Assembly (NCBI GenBank): GCA_007121115.1
Contig: SKMI01000187.1
Coordinates: 1-21,108 of the forward strand
From: Paracoccaceae bacterium
GTDB taxonomy: Bacteria > Pseudomonadota > Alphaproteobacteria > Rhodobacterales > Rhodobacteraceae
Length of the DNA stretch: 21,108 bases
Reading direction: 5' to 3'
In this document: positions 7,790 through 15,500 of the stretch, in pieces
Position numbering within the stretch: the first letter of the stretch is position 1
Layout: each line of letters begins with the position of its first letter
Program-made: the position numbers and the translations under genes
The notes under the pieces: model-generated
What the model was told of the DNA's origin: nothing
What the model saw: only the letters and a program-made list of their open reading frames with translations
The model's database searches: none

Positions 7790-8665
7790 CTACGTCAGAA
7801 ACCGCGATTTCAGGTATTGGCCGTATCCGCTCTTGCCCAGCTTGCTGGCCTGCGCTTCCAGAGCGCTGCGCGAAATCCAGCCCTGCTGAAAGGCTATTTC
7901 TTCAGGGCAGCCGATCTGCAAGCCTTGCCGCAGTTGCAGCGTGCGCACGAAATTTGCTGCGTCCAACAGGCTGTCATGGGTGCCGGTGTCCAGCCACGCA
8001 TAGCCACGCCCCATCGTTTCGACATTCAGCGTGCCTTCGGCCAGGTAAAGTTCCAGCAGGCTGGTGATTTCCAGCTCGCCGCGCGCCGAAGGCGTGATCT
8101 GCGCGGCCTTGGCGGGCGCGGTGCCATCAAGACAATAGAGCCCCGTCACCGCGTAATGCGACGGCGGAACCCGTGGCTTTTCGACAATCGAACGCGCGCG
8201 CCCTTCGGTGTCGAAATCCACCACCCCGTAGCGTTCCGGGTCCGCAACGCGGTAGCCGAACACGGTGCCGCCGCTGGCCTGCACATCGGCGCGGCCCAGC
8301 AACTCCGGCAGGCCATGCCCGAAGAAGATATTGTCGCCCAGCACCATCAGCGACGGCGCGCCGGACAGGAAACCCTCGGCCAGCAGATACGCCTGCGCCA
8401 GCCCGTCAGGGCTTTGCTGAACGATCCAGGTGAATTCCAGCCCCCACTGGCCGCCATCGCCCAGAAGCCGCTGAAACTGCGCCTGATCCTCGGGGGTGGT
8501 GATGATCGCCACCTGGCGAATGCCCGAAAGCATCAGCACCGACAGCGGATAATAGATCATCGGCTTGTCATAGAGCGGCAGAAGCTGTTTGGAGACACCC
8601 ATCGTGATCGGCCACAGCCGCGACCCGGTGCCGCCGGCCAGAATGATTCCCTTGCGCGCTGTCAT
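7790..8665 (-). CDS. rfbA: Glucose-1-phosphate thymidylyltransferase
   Basis: 291 residues, standard RmlA length. It joins dTTP and glucose 1-phosphate to give dTDP-glucose, the first step of dTDP-L-rhamnose synthesis. Motifs: GGTGSRLWPIT (11-21), SKQLLPLYDKPMIYYP, metal-binding Asp111 in LGDNIFFGH, VEKP (161-164), YAWLDTGTH (222-230), and RQGLQIGCPEEIA. The ATG at 8665 overlaps the TGA of rfbD by four bases (ATGA), which fixes the start and implies translational coupling. It is last in the rfbC-B-D-A unit and converges on the HIT gene with a 111-base gap. Confidence 0.96.
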   Translation of the reverse strand: MTARKGIILAGGTGSRLWPITMGVSKQLLPLYDKPMIYYPLSVLMLSGIRQVAIITTPEDQAQFQRLLGDGGQWGLEFTWIVQQSPDGLAQAYLLAEGFLSGAPSLMVLGDNIFFGHGLPELLGRADVQASGGTVFGYRVADPERYGVVDFDTEGRARSIVEKPRVPPSHYAVTGLYCLDGTAPAKAAQITPSARGELEITSLLELYLAEGTLNVETMGRGYAWLDTGTHDSLLDAANFVRTLQLRQGLQIGCPEEIAFQQGWISRSALEAQASKLGKSGYGQYLKSRFLT

Positions 8666-9510
8666 GACCTGCCTTTCAGTTCGTTCAGGACGTCGGACAA
8701 TCCTTGCCGCCAGTCGGGCCTGTCCAGACCGAAACCGGACAAGCCGCTGCAATCCAGCCTTGAATTCAGCGGGCGTTTCGCCGGGGTGGGATAATTGCGG
8801 GTCTCGATATCCTCGATCCGGCAGTCCAGCCCTGCCGCCGCCATGATGGCGCGCGCGAACCCCGCCCAGCTTGTGTCCGGTGCGCCGCTGAAATGATAGG
8901 TGCCTGAGTTTTCCGGGCTGGTCTGCAACGTCTCGGCAACCGCGAGACAGGCCCCGGCAATCGCGCGGGCGGGGGTTGGCCCGCCGATCTGGTCGCCGAC
9001 CACGCGCAGGCTGTCGCGCGCCGCGCCCAGCCGCAGCATGGTGCGCACGAAATTACCGCCATGCGCCGAAAACACCCATGAGGTCCGCAGAATGACATGC
9101 GCCCCCCCGGCCGCCCGCACCCCCGCTTCGCCCAGCAGTTTCGTGCGGCCATAGGCGTTGAGCGGCGCGGTGGGATGGTCCGGGGCAAACGGGCCCTCAC
9201 CCGCACCGTCAAACACGTAATCGGTTGAAATATGCACAAGCGGCACGGACAGCGCCGCACATTCCTGCGCCATGGCTGCAGGCGCTGCGCCATTGATCCG
9301 CGCCGCCAGCGCTTCCTCTTCTTCGGCGCGGTCCACGGCGGTGTAGGCGGCGGCGTTGATGACCGCCCTCGGCCGATGCGCGCGGATGGCGGCCGCGCAG
9401 GCCGCAGGGTCGGACAGATCGGCCTGCGCTCGGTCCAGAAACAAAGCAGCGGGCTGCAGGCGCGCCAGTTCGCGCGCAACCTGCCCCGTGCACCCGAAGA
9501 CAAGGATCAC
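8662..9510 (-). CDS. rfbD: dTDP-4-dehydrorhamnose reductase
   Basis: 282 residues. It reduces dTDP-4-keto-L-rhamnose to dTDP-L-rhamnose with NAD(P)H, the final step. Rossmann motif GCTGQ is at 6-10, STDYVFDG at 95-102, and the active-site Tyr120/Lys124 pair in YGRTK. The [10 protein letters not shown] and [14 protein letters not shown] segments are typical of RmlD. The start is the GTG at 9510, whose GTGA overlaps the rfbB stop. An in-frame codon at 9564 would add 18 residues not usual for the family. Third gene of the rfb unit; its own stop overlaps the rfbA start. Confidence 0.95.
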   Translation of the reverse strand: MILVFGCTGQVARELARLQPAALFLDRAQADLSDPAACAAAIRAHRPRAVINAAAYTAVDRAEEEEALAARINGAAPAAMAQECAALSVPLVHISTDYVFDGAGEGPFAPDHPTAPLNAYGRTKLLGEAGVRAAGGAHVILRTSWVFSAHGGNFVRTMLRLGAARDSLRVVGDQIGGPTPARAIAGACLAVAETLQTSPENSGTYHFSGAPDTSWAGFARAIMAAAGLDCRIEDIETRNYPTPAKRPLNSRLDCSGLSGFGLDRPDWRQGLSDVLNELKGRS

Positions 9511-10550
9511 GCCCTCACCCCCAGTCGCTGACCCACGCCCTGACGCTTCTGCAAGGCCCGCCACCAGTCTTCATTGGCCAGATACCAGTCAACCGTGCGC
9601 TCCAGCCCGTCATCAAGGGTGACCTGCGGGCGCCAGCCGAGTTCCGCGCGTATGCGTGCCGGGTCGATGGCATAGCGGGCATCGTGGCCGGGGCGATCGG
9701 TGACAAAAGTGATCTGGTCGGCGTAGCTGCCCTGCGCAAGCGGACGCTTACGGTCCAGAATGGCGCAAAGCATCTGCACCAGCTCCAGATTCGTCCGCTC
9801 GTTTTCGCCGCCGATGTTGTAGCTGCGCCCGACGGTGCCCGTCTGCACCACCAGAAGCAGCGCGTCGGCATGATCCTCCACATACAGCCAGTCGCGCACA
9901 TTGGACCCGTTGCCGTAGATCGGCAGGGGTTTGCCCGCCAGCGCGTTCAGGATGATCACCGGGATCAGCTTTTCGGGGAAATGGAACGGCCCGTAATTGT
10001 TGGAACAATTCGTCAGCACAACCGGCAGACCATAGGTGTGATGCCACGCCTGCACCAGATGATCGCTGGCCGCCTTGGACGCCGCATAGGGCGAGCGCGG
10101 GTCATAGGGCGTGGTTTCCGTGAACCGCCCGCTGGGGCCGAGAGAGCCGAACACCTCGTCCGTGCTGATGTGGTGGAAGCGGAAACCCTCGGGCCGGCCC
10201 TGCCCGTCCCAGAACGCGCGCGCCGCCTCCAGCAATTCGTAGGTGCCGGTGACATTGGTCGAAACGAAGGCTCCGGGGCCATCGATCGAGCGGTCCACGT
10301 GGCTTTCGGCGGCCAGATGCATCACGGCATCGGGGCGGTGCTGCGCGAAGATCCGCATCAGCGCGGCCCGGTCGCGGATATCGGCGTGTTCGAACGCGTA
10401 AAGCGGGCTGTCGGCGACCGGCGCCAGATTGTCCAGACAGGCCGCATAGGTCAGCGCGTCAAGGTTGACGACATGATGCCCCCGCGCCACCGCCAGCCGC
10501 ACGACCGCCGAGCCGATGAAGCCCGCGCCCCCTGTGACAAGCAGCTTCAT
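9507..10550 (-). CDS. rfbB: dTDP-glucose 4,6-dehydratase
   Basis: 347 residues. It converts dTDP-glucose to dTDP-4-keto-6-deoxyglucose using bound NAD+. It is an extended SDR: GGAGFIG at 7-13, [12 protein letters not shown], catalytic ISTDEVFG (Asp131, Glu132), [11 protein letters not shown] (Tyr155, Lys159), then [28 protein letters not shown] and [11 protein letters not shown], all hallmarks of RmlB. The start ATG at 10550 overlaps the rfbC stop by four bases; its stop overlaps the rfbD GTG. Cytoplasmic, second in the unit. Confidence 0.97.
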   Translation of the reverse strand: MKLLVTGGAGFIGSAVVRLAVARGHHVVNLDALTYAACLDNLAPVADSPLYAFEHADIRDRAALMRIFAQHRPDAVMHLAAESHVDRSIDGPGAFVSTNVTGTYELLEAARAFWDGQGRPEGFRFHHISTDEVFGSLGPSGRFTETTPYDPRSPYAASKAASDHLVQAWHHTYGLPVVLTNCSNNYGPFHFPEKLIPVIILNALAGKPLPIYGNGSNVRDWLYVEDHADALLLVVQTGTVGRSYNIGGENERTNLELVQMLCAILDRKRPLAQGSYADQITFVTDRPGHDARYAIDPARIRAELGWRPQVTLDDGLERTVDWYLANEDWWRALQKRQGVGQRLGVRA

Positions 10551-11107
10551 GCCCGATCCTCGAAGATGAACGGTGTGTCGAACGCCGCGAACGGGATGGC
10601 CGCTGCGTCCTTTGCAGACAGGACCGGCGCGGCGGTGCTCCAGTCGATCCCCACACTGTCCCAGCGCACCGCCCCGTCACACTCGGGCGCATAGTAGTCC
10701 GAGCATTTGTACTGCACTTCGCAATCTTCCACCAGCGTGAGGAAGCCGTGCAGGAATCCGGCGGGCACGAACAGATGTGCGCCCGTCTCGGCACTCAGTT
10801 CCGCACCCACCCACTGCCCGTAATGGGGCGATCCGGCGCGCGCATCCACGGCCACATCCAGCACGGCGCCGCGCGTGCAACGCACCAGCTTGGCCTGCGC
10901 ATGCGGCGGGCGCTGGTAATGCAGGCCGCGCAAGGTGTGGCGCGGGGCGGAATAGCTGTGATTGTCCTGCACGAAATCAGGCAGGCTCAACCCAGCCGCC
11001 GCCCAGGCGGCCTTGTTCCACGATTCGCTGAACCATCCGCGCGCATCTCCGAAACGGCGCGGCGTGATCAGGATCGGGCCGGGAATATCGAATTCGTCAA
11101 TCTGCAC
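10547..11107 (-). CDS. rfbC: dTDP-4-dehydrorhamnose 3,5-epimerase
   Basis: 186 residues. It epimerises C3 and C5 of dTDP-4-keto-6-deoxyglucose. Cupin fold with [14 protein letters not shown] near the N terminus, the catalytic His63 in [16 protein letters not shown] (113-122), and the [12 protein letters not shown] segment carrying the conserved tyrosine. The start is GTG at 11107 with GAAGG six bases upstream. An in-frame codon at 11176 would add a 23-residue basic stretch not found in the family. First gene of rfbC-B-D-A, with a leader of up to 440 bases to the divergent unit. Confidence 0.94.
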   Translation of the reverse strand: MQIDEFDIPGPILITPRRFGDARGWFSESWNKAAWAAAGLSLPDFVQDNHSYSAPRHTLRGLHYQRPPHAQAKLVRCTRGAVLDVAVDARAGSPHYGQWVGAELSAETGAHLFVPAGFLHGFLTLVEDCEVQYKCSDYYAPECDGAVRWDSVGIDWSTAAPVLSAKDAAAIPFAAFDTPFIFEDRA

Positions 11108-11361
11108 GTCGGGCCTTCGGTCCAGGTGTTTGCGGCAGCAGGTCTGGCTTTGCCTGCGATCGGTTCGTCGCAACATCTTTCACAGGTTGCCGAAAAAGGA
11201 AAATGTCTTGTGCCTGTCAGGAATACCGATGCTCGGCCTCGGCCCCACCCGCGGAAGCCGCGTGACACCAACCTTGGCTGCGCGCCGCGCCCCCTCCGCA
11301 CCCCTTTTTCGCGGCCAAGCCGGAACAAAGCTGGACAGCCACTGCGTCCGCTCGCTCCATG

Positions 11362-11367
11362 ATTATA
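11362..11367 (-). promoter_or_regulatory. Candidate -10 box (TATAAT) for the rfbCBDA unit
   Basis: The - strand reads TATAAT exactly at 11367 to 11362, about 255 bases upstream of the rfbC start. The -35 side is weak: TTGTCG lies only 13 bases away, and AGGTTG is at 16 bases. If used, the transcript has a long leader. Confidence 0.3.
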
Positions 11368-11379
11368 GACGGCGGCCTA

Positions 11380-11408
11380 TCGACAACCTATGCTTGCACT
11401 TGTAGGAT
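11380..11408 (+). promoter_or_regulatory. Candidate sigma-70 promoter for the oxidoreductase-heparinase unit
   Basis: TCGACA (11380-11385) and TAGGAT (11403-11408) are separated by exactly 17 bases. They match five and four of six consensus positions. The predicted start near 11415 would give a leader of about 130 bases containing the ops-like octamer. It overlaps the divergent rfb candidate promoter. Confidence 0.3.
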
Positions 11409-11476
11409 TTTGATGGTTCGGACGGCGCGGGAAACAGCAAAACCGGGACACCTGCCGATCTTGCTGACAGCCCGCG

Positions 11477-11484
11477 GGCGGTAG
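11477..11484 (+). promoter_or_regulatory. ops-like octamer GGCGGTAG in polysaccharide leader
   Basis: GGCGGTAG is the core of the ops element at which RfaH-type NusG paralogues are loaded onto RNA polymerase in enterobacterial O-antigen and capsule operons. Here it is on the coding strand, 64 bases before the oxidoreductase start codon. I found no second copy in the window. Function in this group is inference; no RfaH/NusG-paralogue gene is in the window. Confidence 0.3.
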
Positions 11485-11547
11485 TTCGTCCATCCCGGAT
11501 GATGACAAAGGCCCCTGCCGATCCGAAATCGGGTATCTTGAGAGCAG

Positions 11548-12783
11548 ATGATGAATATTGCGTTTGTCGGATGTGGATTTGTTTTCGACATTTACATGCG
11601 TACGATCCGCGCACATCCGGAATTGAACATCTGCGGTGTGTTCGACATCAATCCGAAGCGCATGGAAGCCGTGAAAGCGTATTACGGGTTTTCGACCTAT
11701 GACAGCCTTGATGCGCTGTTGACCGACACCGAAGTTCAGATCGTGGTCAACCTGACCAATATTGGCGCTCATTATGATGTGTCGAAAAAAGCACTGGAAT
11801 CGGGAAAGCATGTCTACTCCGAAAAGCCGCTGACAAAGGATCTGGCGCAGTCGAAGCTTCTTTTTGAAACCGCGCGCGTGCATGGTGTGCGGCTCTGTGC
11901 AGCGCCGTCCAATATCTATTCCGACAGCGTCCGCACGATTCTTGACGCCGTGGAACGTGGCCGGATCGGCAGGCCGAAGCTGGTGTATGCCGAGCTGGAC
12001 GACAATCCTATCCATCTGATGGAGTTCCAGAAAGTTGTCAGCCCGACCGGTGCGCCCTGGCCGCTGGACGAGGAGATTCACGAGGGTTGTACCTTCGAGC
12101 ATGTCGGCTATCACCTGGCCTGGATCTGCGCGATGCTGGGGCCGGCCGTGTCGGTTGTGGCGGCGTCGAACGAATTGCTGCGGGACAAATCCGCCTCCGT
12201 GCCCGGATTAAGCGGGACACCGGATTACTCTGTCGCGCTGTTGACATTTGCAGGCGGGCAAGCTGCGCGGGTTTCAACGACCGTAGTGGCCCCGCGTGAT
12301 CACCGCATGCGGGTCATCGGCGATCAGGGCGAAGTCTGCGCGGACAGCTACCGCCATTATCAATCGCCCGTATATCTGGAACGATTCACGAAACGCAGTC
12401 TGAGCGCGCGCAAATTCCACAGCTTGCGCGCCCATCCGACACTGGGGCGCATTTTCGGCATCGGGGGGCGCCGTCTGCCGCTGGTGAAGAACTGGAAATC
12501 CGCGGCGGTGGAAAAGGATCAGCAGATGCGCTCATCGCTGAAACAGCGCATGGTCGAATGGCTGCGCAGGCGGGAGGTTTACGCCCAGGACAAGCTGGTG
12601 GGCGTTGCCGAAATGGCGCGGGAAATCAAGGACGGCAAGGCGCCGTATCTGTCGCCCGATTTCCTGTTGCACCTGAACGAGCTGACCTTGCTTGTCCAGG
12701 GGGCGGGTCCGGAAGGGATTGCCGTGACGCCCACCACCAGTTTCGCGCCGCTCGGACCCATTCCCGGCTCCATCCGCCCATGA
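11548..12783 (+). CDS. Gfo/Idh/MocA family oxidoreductase
   Basis: 411 residues. The N-terminal NAD(P)-binding Rossmann fold (NIAFVGCGFVFDIYM, residues 3-17; acidic VFDINPKR) is followed by the family motif EKPL (92-95) and the GFO_IDH_MocA C-terminal domain, with EHVGYHLAWI (184-193) in the place of the usual active-site histidine helix. It probably oxidises, reduces or epimerises a sugar or nucleotide sugar; the substrate is unknown. The start is one of two adjacent ATGs (11548, 11551), with GAGAG a few bases before. It lies 19 bases upstream of the heparinase-like gene, so the two form an operon running against the surrounding - strand genes. Confidence 0.85.
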   Translation: MMNIAFVGCGFVFDIYMRTIRAHPELNICGVFDINPKRMEAVKAYYGFSTYDSLDALLTDTEVQIVVNLTNIGAHYDVSKKALESGKHVYSEKPLTKDLAQSKLLFETARVHGVRLCAAPSNIYSDSVRTILDAVERGRIGRPKLVYAELDDNPIHLMEFQKVVSPTGAPWPLDEEIHEGCTFEHVGYHLAWICAMLGPAVSVVAASNELLRDKSASVPGLSGTPDYSVALLTFAGGQAARVSTTVVAPRDHRMRVIGDQGEVCADSYRHYQSPVYLERFTKRSLSARKFHSLRAHPTLGRIFGIGGRRLPLVKNWKSAAVEKDQQMRSSLKQRMVEWLRRREVYAQDKLVGVAEMAREIKDGKAPYLSPDFLLHLNELTLLVQGAGPEGIAVTPTTSFAPLGPIPGSIRP

Positions 12784-12802
12784 CCAAGGCTCATCATGCG
12801 TC

Positions 12803-14503
12803 ATGATTGATCGGGTCACCCTGCAGGCCATGGCGCGCTTGTCGCCGAAGATGGCCCTCTACCATGTCAAGCGTCTGCTGCGGAACACGCTGAGCGCCCG
12901 CTACCCCGCCGCATACGCACGCCATATCGCGCGGATCAGCGCGCAGGTGCCCGCCGCGCTCGCGCCCGGGGCTGGCGATCAGGCCATGGCGCAAGCTGTC
13001 GCACGGTATTACGACGAACTCTATGCGCCAAAGGCCGCAGCCGCAGCGCAAGGGCGATTCACCTTTCTGGCGCAAGAGGTTGATTTCGGCGCGGCGGCCG
13101 CCGTCGACTGGCACCACAAGGTGCCGGCCGAACGTGATTTTCACCTGTGGCGACAGAAACTTGCACATATGGGTTTCATCTGCCCCATGCTGATCCGGGG
13201 CGATGCGACGCAGATTGCAGCCGTGTCAGACCTTATTCACGGATTTCGCGCGCAGGCGAATTTCGGACGGGCCGAGTGCTATTCCTCGGTATGGTTTCCA
13301 TACAGCGCATCGCACCGCATCCTTGCGATCCTGAGCGGCTATCTGATCGCGCGGGCATCGCGTGACCTGCCGGGAGCGCTGCAGAGCCAGATCGAGGATT
13401 TCCTGCGCTGGAATGTCGCCTTTGTCCTGGCCAACATCGAGCATGAGCTGAAAAACAACCATGTCGAGCGCAATCTGGTGGCGCTGTGTTTCTACTTCAC
13501 CCATGCGCAGACCGTGCCGCGCGCAATTGCCCGGCGCCTGGACCGCGATGTCGCGGCTGTGATCCGCGATACGATCCTGCCTGACGGCCTGTCGGTTGAG
13601 CGGTCCGCGATGTATCAGGGCCTCTCGGTCATGGCCCTTCAGGTTTTCGCGCAAACGCCTTTCCTGTCGGCTGGAACCCGCGCACTCGCCCATGACCGCT
13701 TGCAGCTGGCGCAACGGGCTTGGCGCTTCATGACCCACCCCGACGGTGAGATAGCGCTCTTCAATGACAGCTGGTTTGACGAGGTCCCACGCCCCGCGGA
13801 TACCCTGTCAGCCGCGCATTTCGAGGGATGCGCGCTTCTGCCGAATGCAGGATACGGGCGGCTTCAGGGCGAAGACCTGTTCGCGCTTTTTGATGCGGGT
13901 CCGATTGGTCCTGCGTGGAACCCAGGGCATGGCCATGCGGACTTTCTGTCGGTTGAAGTCGATGTCGCGGGGCAGCGGTTCATCGTTGACCCGGGAACGT
14001 ACCAGTATTCCACAGGGTCCCGCCGCATGTATGACCGCGCGGCGGCCAGCCACAACGGCCCGGTCGTCATTGGGGTCGAACCGGTCAGCTACAAGGGGGC
14101 CTTTCGCGTCGGAACCCTTGCGGAGGCTCGATTGCGGGCTGAGGAAACTGCCTGCCGAACGCTGACGGGCGAGTTCGATTTTGGTGCCGGGGTGCTGTTC
14201 CGCCGGATCCGTCTGGCCCGCGGGGTATTGCATGTTCGGGACCGTTGGCCCGCAGGCCCTGGCAGGGGACAGGTGCGGATTCTTGTTCCGGATGACTGGA
14301 TGCTGGCGTCGCGGGCTGACCATGAAATTGTGTTCCTGCGCAATGGCGTCGCGGCAAGGCTTGGCGTCACCTCGGGCAGGATCGACAAGGTACACACCGC
14401 GCAGTGGTCCTGTCGCTATCTCGAGGATCTGACGGCACATGCGATTGATCTTGCCCCGTCCGGTTCCTCGGTTCTGGAATGGAATGTTTCGCGCGCTGGG
14501 TGA
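12803..14503 (+). CDS. Heparinase II/III-like protein (polysaccharide lyase fold)
   Basis: 566 residues. The N-terminal half looks like the alpha-helical toroid of uronate polysaccharide lyases, with NNHVERNL (218-225) and DGLSVERSAMYQG (261-273). The C-terminal half has the Hepar_II_III beta-sandwich signatures GHGHADFLSVEV (375-386), VDPGTYQYSTG (395-405) and the MYDRAAASHN region (Tyr410, His417). Such proteins cleave uronic-acid-containing glycans by beta-elimination; the substrate here is unknown. No signal peptide is visible (MIDRVTLQAMARLSPK), so it appears cytoplasmic, unlike secreted lyases. The ATG at 12803 is the first in frame, with only a weak AAGG upstream. It is paired with the Gfo/Idh gene and ends 9 bases before the convergent aldo/keto reductase stop. 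Confidence 0.82.
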   Translation: MIDRVTLQAMARLSPKMALYHVKRLLRNTLSARYPAAYARHIARISAQVPAALAPGAGDQAMAQAVARYYDELYAPKAAAAAQGRFTFLAQEVDFGAAAAVDWHHKVPAERDFHLWRQKLAHMGFICPMLIRGDATQIAAVSDLIHGFRAQANFGRAECYSSVWFPYSASHRILAILSGYLIARASRDLPGALQSQIEDFLRWNVAFVLANIEHELKNNHVERNLVALCFYFTHAQTVPRAIARRLDRDVAAVIRDTILPDGLSVERSAMYQGLSVMALQVFAQTPFLSAGTRALAHDRLQLAQRAWRFMTHPDGEIALFNDSWFDEVPRPADTLSAAHFEGCALLPNAGYGRLQGEDLFALFDAGPIGPAWNPGHGHADFLSVEVDVAGQRFIVDPGTYQYSTGSRRMYDRAAASHNGPVVIGVEPVSYKGAFRVGTLAEARLRAEETACRTLTGEFDFGAGVLFRRIRLARGVLHVRDRWPAGPGRGQVRILVPDDWMLASRADHEIVFLRNGVAARLGVTSGRIDKVHTAQWSCRYLEDLTAHAIDLAPSGSSVLEWNVSRAG

Positions 14504-14512
14504 CAGGCGCCG

Positions 14513-15349
14513 CTAATGCTGACGCCCCGCGCGGATGGCCGAAAGCAGATGCGGCCGTTTTGTCGTTCCGACCAGAGTGACCGCGATATCCGGCCGCGAC
14601 GTGATTGCGGAAATGCGTTGCGCGGCAAAGCCGGTTCGGTCCTCGCCGCTTTCCGGCCCGCCACTCAGAATCTCGCGCGCGATGACGGCCACGCCTTGTT
14701 GGCGGGCTTGGGCGATCAAGCCGTCATAGCTGTTGTCATCCGCATGAAGCGGAAGCTGGATCACCGTTATGCGAGGGTCATCCAGCGCAGCGGCAACCGC
14801 CTCGGCATCATCTGCGGAAACGCCGACCTGCTTCATCTTCCCCGCAGCGCGCGCGGATTCAAGCGCCGCTATTGCGTCACCGCGTCGGATGATCTCGGCT
14901 GGCGGGCTGTGCAGCATGTAGATGTCGACACTGCTCCGTTTCAATCGGCGCAAACTCGCCTCCAGACTGCGCAGCAGAAAGTCGCTGTCCCAACAGGTTG
15001 GCATCGGTCGCGCGCGCACTTTCGAAACACTGGCACGCGCCCAAGGCAGGCGGCGGGTCACCCAGCGGATCACCCCTTTGGCCGGAATCAGCATGCGGTT
15101 TCTGAAGGACACATACTTTCCGCCCTTGGTGCAGATGACGCAATCCGGACGATCCCCAAGCACCTCGCCCAGATATCGTTCACTGTCACCCTGGGCATAA
15201 ATGTTTGATGTATCGAAGAACCTGACCCCTTGATCCAGCGCGGTCTGCAGTAGTTCGTGCGCTTCGCGCCCCGTCGCCCCATTGATCGAACCCAGTCGAC
15301 TGCACCCGAGCCCAAGCCGCATGTCTGTTGGCGAAAGGCGTGTGCTCAT
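14513..15349 (-). CDS. Aldo/keto reductase
   Basis: 278 residues, (beta/alpha)8 family. The catalytic tetrad is visible: Asp46 and Tyr51 (FDTSNIYAQGDSERYLG), Lys75 (VICTKGGKY) and His147 (DIYMLHSPP). The C-terminal NADPH-binding loop region is around VTLVGTTKRPHLLSAI. It probably reduces a sugar or other carbonyl with NADPH; the substrate is unknown. The ATG at 15349 has GAGGGG about eight bases upstream. It is downstream of the wzy-like gene on the same strand (151-base gap) and faces the heparinase-like gene with only nine bases between stops, leaving no room for a separate terminator. Confidence 0.88.
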   Translation of the reverse strand: MSTRLSPTDMRLGLGCSRLGSINGATGREAHELLQTALDQGVRFFDTSNIYAQGDSERYLGEVLGDRPDCVICTKGGKYVSFRNRMLIPAKGVIRWVTRRLPWARASVSKVRARPMPTCWDSDFLLRSLEASLRRLKRSSVDIYMLHSPPAEIIRRGDAIAALESARAAGKMKQVGVSADDAEAVAAALDDPRITVIQLPLHADDNSYDGLIAQARQQGVAVIAREILSGGPESGEDRTGFAAQRISAITSRPDIAVTLVGTTKRPHLLSAIRAGRQH

Positions 15350-15500
15350 GGCATGATCCCCTCTGGTTTGCCCGGATCGCTCCGTCCCTGCACGGGCATG
15401 GAAAATCGTAACACTTGCTTATCACCATGTTTTGTCTGCGCATATTGGCCTGTTTCCCATCGTCTGGCCTCATCATCGCATCGAACGAGATCCTTGTATC

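Larger units (their letters stand above)
11108..11547. other. Divergent intergenic leader between rfbC and the oxidoreductase gene
   Basis: 440 bases with no credible gene. It holds candidate promoters in both directions near 11362-11408, an ops-like octamer at 11477-11484, and a short stem (CCGAT/ATCGG) at 11518-11532 close to the + strand start codon. Such a long untranslated leader is common at polysaccharide operons. Confidence 0.6.

Noticed and set aside
11108..11547. Possible small gene or regulatory RNA in the long rfbC upstream leader
   Set aside because: No open frame here has a ribosome site and family signature, and no riboswitch fold was recognised. The length is adequately explained by divergent promoters and leaders.
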